From: Occallatibacter gabretensis | GTDB taxonomy: Bacteria > Acidobacteriota > Terriglobia > Terriglobales > Acidobacteriaceae | Length of the DNA stretch: 64,000 nt | Direction: 5' to 3' | Assembly (NCBI RefSeq): GCF_001449115.1 | Contig: NZ_LAIJ01000001.1 | Location: 310,001-374,000, forward strand | Shown: positions 51,290 through 61,330 of the stretch, in pieces | Position numbering within the stretch: the stretch's first letter is position 1 | Layout: each line of letters begins with the position of its first letter | Program-made: the position numbers and the translations under genes | Notes under the pieces: generated by a model | Database searches by the model: none | Seen by the model: the letters and a program-made list of their open reading frames with translations, nothing else | What the model was told of the DNA's origin: nothing

Positions 51290-51520
51290 TCTCTGCATCT
51301 GGAGTTCTCAAGAGGTCAACCGGCAACTGCACAGGGTCCGACGGCGCTAACCATCGATCGTGATCCTTGCGCTCTATGATGTGCGGACTGCGATTGTGAA
51401 ATGGCTCGAGCACTTCGTTAAGATTCGACCGTAACGATTGCAAAGCTATCAATGATTGTCTGCTCGTCTCTACTCTTCCACCGATCCATAGGGCACCAAA
51501 GGGGAACAGGCGCAAATTCT
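51240..51520 (-). pseudogene. remnant of an SRAP (YedK/HMCES-like) gene with two frameshifts
   Basis: On the minus strand three pieces join into one SRAP C-terminal half. FPFGALW reads in one frame. A one-base loss near 51486 moves to RWKSRDEQTIIDSFAIVTVES. A one-base gain near 51420 returns to the first frame with NEVLEPFHNRSPHII, DHDRWLAP and WRVSPLKGN. These are SRAP motifs, including the His-x-Arg region of the DNA-crosslink active site. The N-terminal half with the catalytic Cys2 is missing. So a non-functional fragment of an abasic-site-shielding protein, beside a tRNA gene. Confidence 0.7.
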
Positions 51521-51629
51521 TCCAGACGAGTCAACCTGTGAAGCGGTACTCTCTCGAATCGCCGACACGGAAACCGCGCGGAATAGCGGTGGATTTATAG
51601 AGTCCTACAAAGCATTCATGTCGATAGCG

Positions 51630-51653
51630 TCCCACCATATATCCCACCATATA
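51630..51653. repeat. tandem 12-base direct repeat
   Basis: TCCCACCATATA occurs twice without a gap (51630-51641, 51642-51653). It lies between the SRAP remnant and tRNA-Ser. The rest of 51521-51873 shows no gene. Confidence 0.6.
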
Positions 51654-51873
51654 ACTGTGTTTGCTGCACTGCTACCGGCACTGACGCAGTTGCTTTCGGG
51701 CAACTGACTCCAGCCATTGTCATGCATTCTCATGCGCCCTGCATTGTGTCATGCAAAACACGCCAAACACGCTAAATTCGCGGGATTCCATAGCCTATTA
51801 GGCAATACGGTATTTCTGTATGTTCAATGATTTCAATAATTTGTCAATGGAATGAATGAGATAGAGAGCGTTA

Positions 51874-51963
51874 TGGCGGAGAGACTGGGATTCGAACCCA
51901 GGTTAGAGTTTCCCCTAAACACGCTTTCCAAGCGTGCGCCTTCAGCCACTCGGCCATCTCTCC
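51874..51963 (-). tRNA. tRNA-Ser (GGA anticodon)
   Basis: 90 bases including an encoded CCA. The acceptor arms GGAGAGA / TCTCTCC pair perfectly. The anticodon arm GCTTGGAAAGC shows GGA. A long variable arm and a GTTCGAATC T-loop are present, as expected for tRNA-Ser. tRNA-Ser genes are frequent insertion sites; the remnant next to it fits that. Confidence 0.95.
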
Positions 51964-52149
51964 AGGAAACAATTCGTCTATATGAATTTAACACAATCTG
52001 ACATCCCTCATGCTGCCCCGAAAACTCTTGGCTGAAACCGTTTACTCGCACTCGCCCACTCGTTTATAGTTGCCCCTTGCTTGCAATCTCGCCTTATCTG
52101 CACGCTTTGTATGCGTACTTATCTCAGACCTGAACTTGTGAGGGAATCT

Positions 52150-54684
52150 ATGGCTGGCATCTCGCGTCGAGACATGCTCTCTGGCGGAATCGCTCTATCC
52201 GCATCTTCTATCCTCGCCCGCAATGCCTGGGCACGCACCGCCGCCGCACTGGGCCAGCTCGACGACCCCTCCGCCGCCACTCCCGCCATCGCACCCCGCG
52301 AGAAGCTTCTCTTCGACTTCGACTGGAAGTTCATCTTCGGTCATGGGTCTGACCCCGCCAAAGACCAGGGCTTCGGCACCGGTCAGGGCGACTTCTCCAA
52401 AACCGGCGAATTCGAATTCTCCAAAGTAAAACCCGACCCCAAACATTGGAAATTCGATGAATCCAAATGGCGCACCGTCAACCTGCCGCATGACTGGGCC
52501 GTCGAGCTGCCCTTTGTTCGTGACGACGAGCAAAATTCTCACGGCTTTAAGCCCCTCGGCCGCCGCTATCCTGAAACCTCCATCGGCTGGTACCGCCGCC
52601 TCTTCGACATCCCCGCATCCGACCAGGGCAAGCGCGTCGTCATCGAGTTCGACGGCGCCTTCCGCAGCGTTCTCGTCTTCGTCAACGGCTGCTTCATCGG
52701 CCGCAATGACAACGGCTACGCGCCCTTCCGCTTTGACCTCACTGACTTCCTCCACTTCGGCCAGAAGAACGCCATCGTCCTCCGCGTCGATGCCTCCTTC
52801 GGCGACGGCTGGTTCTACGAAGGCGCAGGCATCTATCGCCATATCTGGCTCACCAAGACCAGTTCCATCCACCTCGGCCAGTGGGAAAGCTACGTCCGCA
52901 CCGATCTCAAAGACTCCGCGGCATCGCTCTCACTCGGCGCCATCGTTGAAAACCAATCCAAAGATTCCGCGTCGGCTCGCGTCACCTGGAAAATCCTCGA
53001 CGCCAAAGGCGCAACCGTAGCGACAGCAGAATCGCCAGCACAAACCATCGCCGCCGATGGCTCCGCAACCTATACCGCCACGGCCAAGCTAACGAATCCC
53101 GCTCTCTGGTCGCCGGACTCGCCAAACCTTTACTCGGCAGTTGTTACGGTGGAGCAATCTGGTAAACCCATCGATGCCGAGCGCATTCAATTCGGCGTCC
53201 GTCACGCACTCTTCACCGCAGACAAGGGTTTCTTCCTCAACGGCCAGCCAGTCAAAATCATGGGCACCTGCAACCACCAGGACCACGCCGGCGTCGGTGC
53301 TGCTCTTCCGGATCGCCTTCAGTGGTTCCGCCTCGCCGCGCTCAAGGAAATGGGCGGAAACGCCGTCCGCACTTCGCACAACGCTCCCACGCCTGAGTGG
53401 GTCAACGCCTGTGACCACATGGGCATGATGATGATGTGCGAAACCCGCATGATGAGCTCCAATCCCGAAGGCCTCGCGCAGCTCGCCATCATGATCAAGC
53501 GCTATCGCAACTCGCCCTCCATCATCCTCTGGTCCGTCGGCAATGAGGAATGGGTTCTCCAGAGCCAGCAGCCTGACATCGGCGCAAAAATTGCCGGCAC
53601 TATGGTCCGCCTCTGCCATGAGCTCGATCCCACCCGCGTAGTCTCCGCCGCCGTCAACGGCGATAACAAAGCCGGCGTCTCAGAAGCCTTCGACATCATC
53701 GGCTTCAACTACAACCTCAAGTACCCCGACGAATACCACAAGAACAATCCGAAGATGGCCGTTTACGGCTCCGAAACATCCTCCGCCATCTGCACACGCG
53801 GCGAGTACTCCACAAACAAACTCCGCAACACTGTCAACTCCTACGACGGCGTCGTCTCCTGGGGCGAAACCCCCGAAGAATGGTGGAAGTTCTACGGCAC
53901 ACGCGAATGGCTCGCTGGCGGCTTCGCATGGACCGGCTTCGACTATCGCGGTGAGCCCACGCCCTACGGCTGGCCTTCCGTCAACTCGCAGTTCGGCATC
54001 CTCGACATGTGCGGCTTTCCCAAGGACTACAACTTCTACTACAAGGCCTGGTGGGGAACTCAACCCTCGCTGCATATCTTTCCGCATTGGAACTGGCACG
54101 GCCGCGAAGGTGATGAGATCCCCGTCTGGGCCTACTCCAACGCCGATGAAGTCGAGTTGCTCGTCAACGGCAAGAGCCTCGGCAGCCAGAAAGTTCCGCA
54201 CCTCGGGCACGTCGAATGGAAGGTTCGTTACGAGCCTGGCGTCATCGAAGCCCGCGCCAGCAAAGACGGCAAAGTTATCCTCACAGAAAAGCGCGAAACC
54301 ACCGGCGATCCCGTCTCCATTCGTCTCACGGCAGACCGTACCGAGATCGACGCCGACGGCGAAGACCTAGCCATCCTCAAGGTCGAAGCTCTCGACGCTG
54401 AGGGCCGCCACGTTCCCACTGCAGATAAGAAGCTCTTCTTCAAAGTCTCGGGCGCGGGCGCGCTCATCGGCGTAGGCAATGGCGATCCCAACTGCCAGGA
54501 GAGCGACAAAGGCCCCGAGCGCTCGCTCTTCAATGGCCTCGCGCAAGTCATCCTGCAAAGCACCAAGACACCCGGCACAATCGAGATCGAAGCCGTTCAA
54601 GACGGTTGGGACGGCGGCACCCTCAAATCAGCAAAGCTCACTATCACCACAAAGCAGGTCACCCTTCGCCCGTCGGTAGCGTAG
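52150..54684 (+). CDS. Tat-exported GH2-family glycosidase (beta-galactosidase type)
   Basis: 844 residues from ATG 52150, where GAGGGA precedes. The Tat motif SRRDMLSGG follows at once. GH2 sandwich domain: RTVNLPHDWAVE and GWYRRLFDIP near residues 110-160; immunoglobulin-like domain; TIM barrel with the acid/base in SVGNEEW near 460 and the nucleophile glutamate in YGSETSSA near 540. The C-terminal part matches DUF4982/Big-type accessory domains. Acts on an external beta-galactoside or related glycan. Monocistronic. Confidence 0.9.
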   Translation: MAGISRRDMLSGGIALSASSILARNAWARTAAALGQLDDPSAATPAIAPREKLLFDFDWKFIFGHGSDPAKDQGFGTGQGDFSKTGEFEFSKVKPDPKHWKFDESKWRTVNLPHDWAVELPFVRDDEQNSHGFKPLGRRYPETSIGWYRRLFDIPASDQGKRVVIEFDGAFRSVLVFVNGCFIGRNDNGYAPFRFDLTDFLHFGQKNAIVLRVDASFGDGWFYEGAGIYRHIWLTKTSSIHLGQWESYVRTDLKDSAASLSLGAIVENQSKDSASARVTWKILDAKGATVATAESPAQTIAADGSATYTATAKLTNPALWSPDSPNLYSAVVTVEQSGKPIDAERIQFGVRHALFTADKGFFLNGQPVKIMGTCNHQDHAGVGAALPDRLQWFRLAALKEMGGNAVRTSHNAPTPEWVNACDHMGMMMMCETRMMSSNPEGLAQLAIMIKRYRNSPSIILWSVGNEEWVLQSQQPDIGAKIAGTMVRLCHELDPTRVVSAAVNGDNKAGVSEAFDIIGFNYNLKYPDEYHKNNPKMAVYGSETSSAICTRGEYSTNKLRNTVNSYDGVVSWGETPEEWWKFYGTREWLAGGFAWTGFDYRGEPTPYGWPSVNSQFGILDMCGFPKDYNFYYKAWWGTQPSLHIFPHWNWHGREGDEIPVWAYSNADEVELLVNGKSLGSQKVPHLGHVEWKVRYEPGVIEARASKDGKVILTEKRETTGDPVSIRLTADRTEIDADGEDLAILKVEALDAEGRHVPTADKKLFFKVSGAGALIGVGNGDPNCQESDKGPERSLFNGLAQVILQSTKTPGTIEIEAVQDGWDGGTLKSAKLTITTKQVTLRPSVA

Positions 54685-54705
54685 CCTCTTCGCACTACTA
54701 CACAA

Positions 54706-54741
54706 TGGGTGCCCCAGGTCCCTCGCATTTGGGGACCTGGG
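54706..54741. repeat. GGGTGCCCC hairpin element
   Basis: CCCAGGTCCC (54713-54722) and GGGACCTGGG (54732-54741) form a hairpin beside GGGTGCCCC. It is related to the element near 20833 and resembles dispersed acidobacterial repeats. It lies after the GH2 gene and may end its transcript. Confidence 0.5.
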
Positions 54742-54839
54742 ATGAATGCGGAGCGAAGGAGTTGCTTTAGTATTCCGAGAATTACGGATTGCAACTCCTA
54801 CGTAGTTGCAGACATTTGATCCTGCGTTATAATCGCGCC

Positions 54840-56111
54840 GTGAAATCTGTCGCAATGCTCGCTCTGTTGACCTTCGCAGCGACCTGCGCTGCGCAGAATC
54901 CCTGCGTGCCCGGTGCCGTCCCACAAGCAGCGCAACAAGCCACATTCGCCCAGGCCGAGTTGCGTAAGGCTTCGTACGAGGAGATGGACACGAAAATTCC
55001 CGCTGCAACAAGTACACATACGCGGGAACTGAAGGACGCCTTAACTCGCACAGCAGACGCAGCTTTCGCCTGTGCTGGATCAGACGCAAATCCCGCCACC
55101 CTGCAAGACACACTCGCAAAAGCCCTTCACGCTAATCCGCCACAGCCGCCAGGCAACACTGCGATTCAGAACAACGATCCCCGCTACACAGAAGTCCTCG
55201 GCTCCTACGGCCACAATCTGTTAGTGCAAGTGAGTCGCCCTACCAATGTTTCCGGACTTATCGCCGTCCAGTTCTCCATCAACATCGAGTGCGGCAACGA
55301 CAACATGCTCCTGGTCTACGCTCTGCGTGATGGGTCGTGGAAGCGTCAACTTCGCTGGCAGGCAAACAAACTCGATCAAATATCAGACGCCTTCGGAGAC
55401 TTTTTCCTCACTGCATTTCTTCCAGGTCAAAACGGCTCATGGCGCCTAGCGGTCGCACACGGAACTCCCTGGTGTACATCTCGATTCAGCGTCTTCGATA
55501 TCGATGTCCTCGCGCCTGGTAGTAGTGCAGATGTTCCTCGCATCGTGTGGCATATGAGAAGAGATTATTCGCTCGGGGATGCTGAGATTACATTGAAAGC
55601 TAATGGCAACACGTTCGATCTACGCCTGAATGCCGACGAGATGGAATTTGTTGAAACCAGTTCCGAGCGGCGTGTCATCTATCGCTACCAGGTAACGGAC
55701 AACGGCGTCCAACGGATCGGTCCCATCGCCAATCACGCGCGTGGCTTCGTCGAAGAGTGGATTTCAGCGCCGTGGGAGGAGTCACGCAACCTCACGGCAT
55801 CGGAAAATATCTCCGATCTGGAAAAGGTTCACGACGAATTGAATCCGCCCATTAAGCCAGACGATAAGCAATTTCTCTCACACGGTTCCGGCCCCGTCCG
55901 GGCCTGCACCACTCCAGGAGTCTTTCAGGTAGAGATGAGTTCAGTACTGGAAACCAGCGTCCCCGGCAAAAGCGCGATGGATTCAAAGGGTCTGCCAAGC
56001 CGTTACTTCCACATCCGCGAAGGAAAAGACGGCTACACCATGCTCTCCGCACCCATCCAACCGGACCCGACTTGCACCGGGCCCGATCTAATGCATTCAG
56101 CAGGGAACTAG
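54840..56111 (+). CDS. hypothetical secreted protein
   Basis: 423 residues from GTG 54840, which gives a signal peptide (VAMLALLTFAATCAAQ). The mature part is hydrophilic with several cysteines, beta-rich in the middle (VLGSYGHNLLVQVSRP, NGSWRLAVAHGTPWC). I recognise no family. Its stop overlaps the ankyrin gene end on the other strand by 4 bases. Function unknown. Confidence 0.75.
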   Translation: MKSVAMLALLTFAATCAAQNPCVPGAVPQAAQQATFAQAELRKASYEEMDTKIPAATSTHTRELKDALTRTADAAFACAGSDANPATLQDTLAKALHANPPQPPGNTAIQNNDPRYTEVLGSYGHNLLVQVSRPTNVSGLIAVQFSINIECGNDNMLLVYALRDGSWKRQLRWQANKLDQISDAFGDFFLTAFLPGQNGSWRLAVAHGTPWCTSRFSVFDIDVLAPGSSADVPRIVWHMRRDYSLGDAEITLKANGNTFDLRLNADEMEFVETSSERRVIYRYQVTDNGVQRIGPIANHARGFVEEWISAPWEESRNLTASENISDLEKVHDELNPPIKPDDKQFLSHGSGPVRACTTPGVFQVEMSSVLETSVPGKSAMDSKGLPSRYFHIREGKDGYTMLSAPIQPDPTCTGPDLMHSAGN

Positions 56112-57739
56112 GATTTACTTTTCGCATACTCCTTCAGCAACTCATCCACCTCTGCATACCCACACGGAATCTCAACGCCATCCAGACTCGTCCCAGCCCT
56201 CAGCAGCGGTTCAACCCACTCCGGCGTCCGCCGCCGCTTCCAGTACGAATCCACGCAAGCCCGCACCGCAAGCTGCAGCGCAGTTCGCCCGTCGCCATCC
56301 AGCGCATTCACCGGAGTTCTGTGCTCAATCAGCAACTTCATCGCCTCCTGCTGCCCGCGCCATGCCGCCACATGCAGCGCCGTCGAATCCTTCGCAATCT
56401 CAAAGTACCCATCACCCTCATACAACGCATCTGATCGCACACCCAACTCCAACAGCCGCTTCATCCCTTCTGTATTTCCATTGCCCGCGAATTGCGCTAG
56501 CAGCGTTCCGCCTGCCTTCACTAACTCTGTCTGCAATCCCGGCTCCTCCGCAAGCAAACCCCGAATCGCATCATCGTCTGCCAGCGCACACACGGCTTCC
56601 AGCCGATGCACGCCCTCCAGCTTTGTATCGATTCCGCGCTCTGCAAACAGCTTCAACACATCTCCGCGCCCGCGCCGCGCAGCCAGCATTGCCGCTGTAA
56701 AGCCAAACTTGTTTTTCAACGTCACATCGCCGCCATGGTCCAGCAGCACCGCAATCGCCTCGGTCCAGTTGTCGCGCTTTACCGCATGGTGCGTTGCGGA
56801 AAATCCCCAGTGATTCATGCCGTTCGGATCGGCTCCGTAGCTCAATGCCAGCTTCAAACCCTCAAAGTCATGCCAGTCTGCCTTACGTATCAGAATCGTA
56901 GCCATCGCTGTCGCGTTAAACTTCCCGCTCTTCAGCAGAATGTCCAGCACCGTGTTGTCGTACCCCTCCGATACGTGATAAGCCGTCTCGCCGTCATTCA
57001 CATCTGCACCAAACTCCAACAACAGCTTCGTCAGCTCCGCATTCCGTGCCAGAGCCGACGCGCCATACATCACAGCCTCAAACTCATCCTTAGGCCCAAT
57101 GTCATACACGTAGTGTTGGAACCATCCAGTATTCGCATCCGCGCCCGCCTCTAGCAGCGCCCGCGCCGTCTTCACAAAGGCATCACTCTTCGTTTCATCC
57201 AGCCGCAGATACCGCGAGAAGCACAAATACGTCAGCGCATCCCATCCATGATGCCCACCTTTAGCAGTCGCCAGGCCGTCATCCGCAGCCAGAAACCGCC
57301 GCACAGTTGCTTCATCTCCTAGCACTGCAGCCGTATAGATACTCGCAGTCGCGGTCCCCGGCTCCCGCACCAGAATTGCATTCGCCTCATCCAGCGTTCC
57401 ATCTGTATGACTGCTGCCATCCGTCGGCACAGTCGCGGAAACCAAGAACGCAGCCACGGGATCATCCATCTCAGCCACAACCCGCGCCACTCTCAATCGC
57501 TCAATCTCCGCAGCAAACTTCTGCCAGCTTGGAAAGCCATGCTCGCGCGCAATCACCAGTTGCGCATTCGTTAAGGAAGCCATACTCTCGCGCGAAGCAG
57601 ATTGCCCCGCACGCGTCAAAGCTTCGCCCTCACCATCGCGCCACGCGCGCAGCAGTTCTTTGGCTTGTTTCTTGTATTGTTCAAGGTTTGGACGAGCAGG
57701 AAGACTCTTAATAGGCAATGCGCCAGACGAATCAGACAT
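56108..57739 (-). CDS. ankyrin-repeat protein
   Basis: 543 residues from ATG 57739. After an N-terminal helical part (NLEQYKKQAKELLRAWRDGE) come many ankyrin units, for example ALLEAGADANTGW, LLLEFGADVNDGETAYH, VLLDHGGDVTLKNKFGFTAAMLAARRGRGD and STALHVAAWRGQQEAMKLL, about ten in total. No signal peptide. Ankyrin repeats bind partner proteins; the partner is not evident here. Confidence 0.88.
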   Translation of the reverse strand: MSDSSGALPIKSLPARPNLEQYKKQAKELLRAWRDGEGEALTRAGQSASRESMASLTNAQLVIAREHGFPSWQKFAAEIERLRVARVVAEMDDPVAAFLVSATVPTDGSSHTDGTLDEANAILVREPGTATASIYTAAVLGDEATVRRFLAADDGLATAKGGHHGWDALTYLCFSRYLRLDETKSDAFVKTARALLEAGADANTGWFQHYVYDIGPKDEFEAVMYGASALARNAELTKLLLEFGADVNDGETAYHVSEGYDNTVLDILLKSGKFNATAMATILIRKADWHDFEGLKLALSYGADPNGMNHWGFSATHHAVKRDNWTEAIAVLLDHGGDVTLKNKFGFTAAMLAARRGRGDVLKLFAERGIDTKLEGVHRLEAVCALADDDAIRGLLAEEPGLQTELVKAGGTLLAQFAGNGNTEGMKRLLELGVRSDALYEGDGYFEIAKDSTALHVAAWRGQQEAMKLLIEHRTPVNALDGDGRTALQLAVRACVDSYWKRRRTPEWVEPLLRAGTSLDGVEIPCGYAEVDELLKEYAKSKS

Positions 57740-57924
57740 ACGAAGCTCCTTTCGGTATGCGCCCGGAATCCGCACTGATCAGGCAGGAAAGAAGTTTCGT
57801 TTCAATTGTCTTGCTCTAAGGTGGGCACGGCCCTTTCCGCGGACTGGATGCGCCCTTCGCGCTGCCATCAAATTACCGCAGCCACGCCGCTGCGTCAACC
57901 GTCCTCACCCTATACATTGGAATC

Positions 57925-59295
57925 ATGTCGCAAGCCATCCAGCCCGACCAGGTCTCTTCAGATTGGAGAAGGGAACTGCGCGCCATGATCGTGCTCGCCC
58001 TCCCTGTCGTCCTCAGTGAAATCGGCTGGATGCTCCAGTCCATCGTCGACACCATCATGGTCGGTGGTCTCGGTCCCTCCGCCATCGGAGCCGTCGCTCT
58101 CGGCAATGCCGTCTACTACACCCCGTCCATGTTCGGTTTCGGCCTTCTTCTCGGCCTCGATACCCTCGTCTCGCAAGCCTACGGCCGGGGCGATCACGAA
58201 GCCTGCCATCACTGGCTCGCCCAGAGTGTCTATCTCGCCTGTATCATCACCCCGCCGCTCATGCTCTTCGGCATCGCTTTCAGCTTAGGTTTTGCCCACA
58301 TCGGCATCGCGCCATCCGTCGCCATTCCCGCCGGTGCTTACCTCCGCATTCTCACGCTGGGAACCCTCCCGCTGCTCCTCTACGCCGCCGCCCGCCGCTA
58401 TCTTCAGGGCGTAGGCCAGGTCCGGGTCATCACCGTCGCCTTCGTCTTCGCCAATATCCTCAACTGGTTCGGCAACTGGGCCCTCATCTACGGCAAATTC
58501 GGCTTTCCCCGTCTCGGCGTTCCCGGCTCCGCCATCTCCACCTGCGTTGCGCGCGTTTCCATGGCTGCCATCCTCTTCTTCTACGCCTGGCGCTACGAGG
58601 CACGGCGTGGCCATCCGCTCTTCCGCCACTGGGCGCGCATCAGTCTGCTTAAAATCTGTCAGCTCGCGCGCCTCGGCGCACCCGCCGCCGGCCAGATTGT
58701 CCTCGAAGTCGGCGCATGGAACCTCGCCACTCTCGCCGCCGGATGGCTCACCCCCGTCCAGCTCGCCACCCACCAGATCGCACTTAATTACGCATCTTTC
58801 ACCTACATGGTGCCCCTCGGCTTGTCCTCAGCCGCAGCCGTCTCTGTCGGCCACGCCATCGGAGCGGGAGACGTAGCAAAAGCCCGCCGCGCCGGCTGGC
58901 TCGCCATTGCCCTCGGTGTTGGCTTCATGCTTCTCGCCGCCATCGCTTTTTTCGTTGCCCCCGGCCCGCTCATCGCCCTCTACACCCGCGACGCCGCCGT
59001 CATGGCCGTCGGCCCCAGCCTTCTCGGCCTCGCCGCCATCTTCCAGGTCTTCGATGGCATCCAGGCCGTCTCCACCGGCGCTCTCCGCGGTCTCGGAGAA
59101 ACCCGTGTCGCCATGTGGGCCAACTTCTTCGGCTACTGGCTCCTCGGCCTGCCCCTCGGCATCGCCTCCTGCTTCCTGCTCCATTGGGGCATTTACGGCC
59201 TCTGGATCGGCCTCACCGTCGCTCTAATCGTCATCTCCGTCATCCTCATCTACCGCTGGAACCGCGACTCCAACCGAAGTCTCTCAGTCTCATAG
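57925..59295 (+). CDS. MATE-family efflux transporter
   Basis: 456 residues with about 12 membrane segments in two homologous halves. Conserved LALPVVLSEIGWMLQSIVDTIMVGGLGP near residue 20, then GFGLLLGLDTLVSQAYGRGD, and in the second half LSSAAAVSVGHAIGAGD. MATE proteins export cationic drugs or metabolites by H+ or Na+ exchange. No regulator nearby. Confidence 0.92.
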   Translation: MSQAIQPDQVSSDWRRELRAMIVLALPVVLSEIGWMLQSIVDTIMVGGLGPSAIGAVALGNAVYYTPSMFGFGLLLGLDTLVSQAYGRGDHEACHHWLAQSVYLACIITPPLMLFGIAFSLGFAHIGIAPSVAIPAGAYLRILTLGTLPLLLYAAARRYLQGVGQVRVITVAFVFANILNWFGNWALIYGKFGFPRLGVPGSAISTCVARVSMAAILFFYAWRYEARRGHPLFRHWARISLLKICQLARLGAPAAGQIVLEVGAWNLATLAAGWLTPVQLATHQIALNYASFTYMVPLGLSSAAAVSVGHAIGAGDVAKARRAGWLAIALGVGFMLLAAIAFFVAPGPLIALYTRDAAVMAVGPSLLGLAAIFQVFDGIQAVSTGALRGLGETRVAMWANFFGYWLLGLPLGIASCFLLHWGIYGLWIGLTVALIVISVILIYRWNRDSNRSLSVS

Positions 59296-59384
59296 TCTTC
59301 AGCCCCTGTTTTCCCCACTCATCCCTCGTCCCCATTTCGGGACTCACCCTCGCCAACACCCCTCCATAAATGGCCCTCATCGCG

Positions 59385-59413
59385 GGACATCGCACCATTT
59401 ACGCGGATATAAT
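59385..59413 (+). promoter_or_regulatory. candidate promoter of korAB
   Basis: TATAAT (59408-59413) is a perfect -10; the -35 region 17 bases before reads GGACAT, a weak match. It lies 68 bases before korA. Confidence 0.4.
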
Positions 59414-59480
59414 CGGTATACAGCTAGCGCGGCGGACATTTTTGCTTGCGTAGACTTCTTTTTTAAGGGGATCCCGCCAA

Positions 59481-61322
59481 ATGGCGACAGGAGACCTGGT
59501 CCTGGGTCAAGAACAGGGCCAATCTAGCGCACAGCAGCGCGTTGTAAACGACTTCAGCATCAACGTAGCAACGGTGAACGGGTCCGGCTCGCAATCCGCC
59601 AATAGCGTTCTGTTGAAAAGCATCTTCGGAATGGGAGTTCCCGTCAGTGGAAAAAATCTCTTCCCGTCGAACATCGCCGGACTGCCCACTTGGTACACCA
59701 TTCGCGCCAGCAAAGACGGCTACGTAGCCCGCAAGCGCGTTTCGGAAGTACTGGTGGCAATGAACCCAGAAACAGCCAAGAGCGATATCCTTGCTCTTCC
59801 CGCCGGTGCAGTCGCCATCTACGATGAGAGTCTCAACCTCAAGCAGTATCGCGATGATGTCGTCTGTTACCCCGTTCCTTTCGACAAGATCACCGCAGCC
59901 GTATGCCCTGAGGCCAAGCTCCGCAAGCTCGTCAGGAACATGGTCTATGTGGGCGTCGTCGCGCAGCTTCTCTCGCTTGATCTCACCGTCATCGAGCAAT
60001 CGGTCAAGAAGCAGTTTGCCAAGAAGCAAAAAGTTTTCGACCTGAACTATGGCGCCGTCAAGGCCGGCTTCGATTTCGCGCAGGAAAAGCTCGTCAAGCA
60101 GGACCCCTACGCCATCGAGCACATGAACCAGACCGCCGGCAAAATCATCATCGATGGCAACGCGGCCTGCGGCATGGGCGCGGTCTTCGCGGGTGTCACG
60201 GTTGTCGCGTGGTATCCCATCACGCCCTCCACTTCACTCATTGAAGCCACCTCGGACCTGCTTAAGAAGTTCCGCGTCACTCCGGAAGGCAAAGCCACCT
60301 TCGCCGTCATCCAGGCAGAAGATGAGCTCGCCGCCGTCGGCATGGTCCTCGGCGCAGGCTGGGCAGGCGCTCGCTCCATGACCTCCACCTCCGGCCCCGG
60401 CATCTCGCTCATGGCAGAGTTCGCCGGCCTCGGCTACTTTGCTGAGATCCCCGGCGTCATCTTCGACGTGCAGCGCACCGGCCCCTCCACGGGCATGCCC
60501 ACGCGCACCTCGCAGGCGGATCTGCTTTCCACTGCTTTCCTCTCGCACGGTGACACCAAGCACATTATCCTGCTCCCCGGCTCCGTCAAGGAGTGCTTCG
60601 AGTTGAGCCACGATGCCTTCGATCTCGCCGAGCGCATTCAGACTCCGATCTTCGTCCTCACCGATCTCGACCTCGGCATGAACAACTGGATGTCCGAGCA
60701 GTTCGATTACCCGGAGACTCCACTCGATCGCGGCAAGATTCTTACTGCGGAAGATCTCAATAAGCTCGGCAGCTTCGCCCGCTACAAAGACGTCGACGGC
60801 GACGCCATCGGCTGGCGCACCCTGCCCGGCACTCGCCATAACAAGGCCGCCTACTTCACTCGCGGCTCCGGCCACAATGAATCCGCCGGCTACACAGAGA
60901 AGCCTGAAGAATACCTCGCCGTAATGGATCGCCTCTCGCGCAAGTTCGAGAACGCGCGCAAGCTCGTCCCCGCTCCCATCCTTGAAAGGAACGTCGGTTC
61001 AAAGGTTGGCGTCATCGCCTTCGGCACCACCGACTTCGCCCTTAAGGAAAGCCTCGACGAGATCAAGAAGCGTTACAACGTGGATGTCGATTACCTCCGC
61101 ATCCGCGCCTATCCTTTCGCACATGAGATTCACGACTTCGTCGCCTCGCACGAGCGCGTCTACATCGTGGAGCAGAATCGAGACGCACAGCTCCTGAGCC
61201 TGCTCAAGCTCGACCTGCCCGCCGAACAGGCCGTCAAGCTCCGCTCCATTCTCCATTACAACGGTCTGCCGATCGATGCCCTCAGCATCACGGAAGAGTT
61301 TGCAACCCGGGAAGGTCTGTAA
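59481..61322 (+). CDS. korA: 2-oxoacid:ferredoxin oxidoreductase, gamma-alpha fusion subunit (KorA-type)
   Basis: 613 residues. The first 190 form the gamma domain (INVATVNGSGSQSANSVLLKS), then comes the alpha subunit with AWYPITPSTSLIEATS, IQAEDELAAVGMVLGAGWAG and TSTSGPGISLMAE, followed by domain III. With the beta subunit it oxidises 2-oxoglutarate or a similar oxoacid to an acyl-CoA, reducing ferredoxin. This replaces or supports the NAD-linked dehydrogenase in the citric acid cycle. Substrate preference is inferred from the two-subunit architecture. Confidence 0.92.
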   Translation: MATGDLVLGQEQGQSSAQQRVVNDFSINVATVNGSGSQSANSVLLKSIFGMGVPVSGKNLFPSNIAGLPTWYTIRASKDGYVARKRVSEVLVAMNPETAKSDILALPAGAVAIYDESLNLKQYRDDVVCYPVPFDKITAAVCPEAKLRKLVRNMVYVGVVAQLLSLDLTVIEQSVKKQFAKKQKVFDLNYGAVKAGFDFAQEKLVKQDPYAIEHMNQTAGKIIIDGNAACGMGAVFAGVTVVAWYPITPSTSLIEATSDLLKKFRVTPEGKATFAVIQAEDELAAVGMVLGAGWAGARSMTSTSGPGISLMAEFAGLGYFAEIPGVIFDVQRTGPSTGMPTRTSQADLLSTAFLSHGDTKHIILLPGSVKECFELSHDAFDLAERIQTPIFVLTDLDLGMNNWMSEQFDYPETPLDRGKILTAEDLNKLGSFARYKDVDGDAIGWRTLPGTRHNKAAYFTRGSGHNESAGYTEKPEEYLAVMDRLSRKFENARKLVPAPILERNVGSKVGVIAFGTTDFALKESLDEIKKRYNVDVDYLRIRAYPFAHEIHDFVASHERVYIVEQNRDAQLLSLLKLDLPAEQAVKLRSILHYNGLPIDALSITEEFATREGL

Positions 61323-61330
61323 CAGGGCAC

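Noticed and set aside
51833..52051. 72-residue frame overlapping tRNA-Ser
   Set aside because: Covers the tRNA itself, so not a protein gene.
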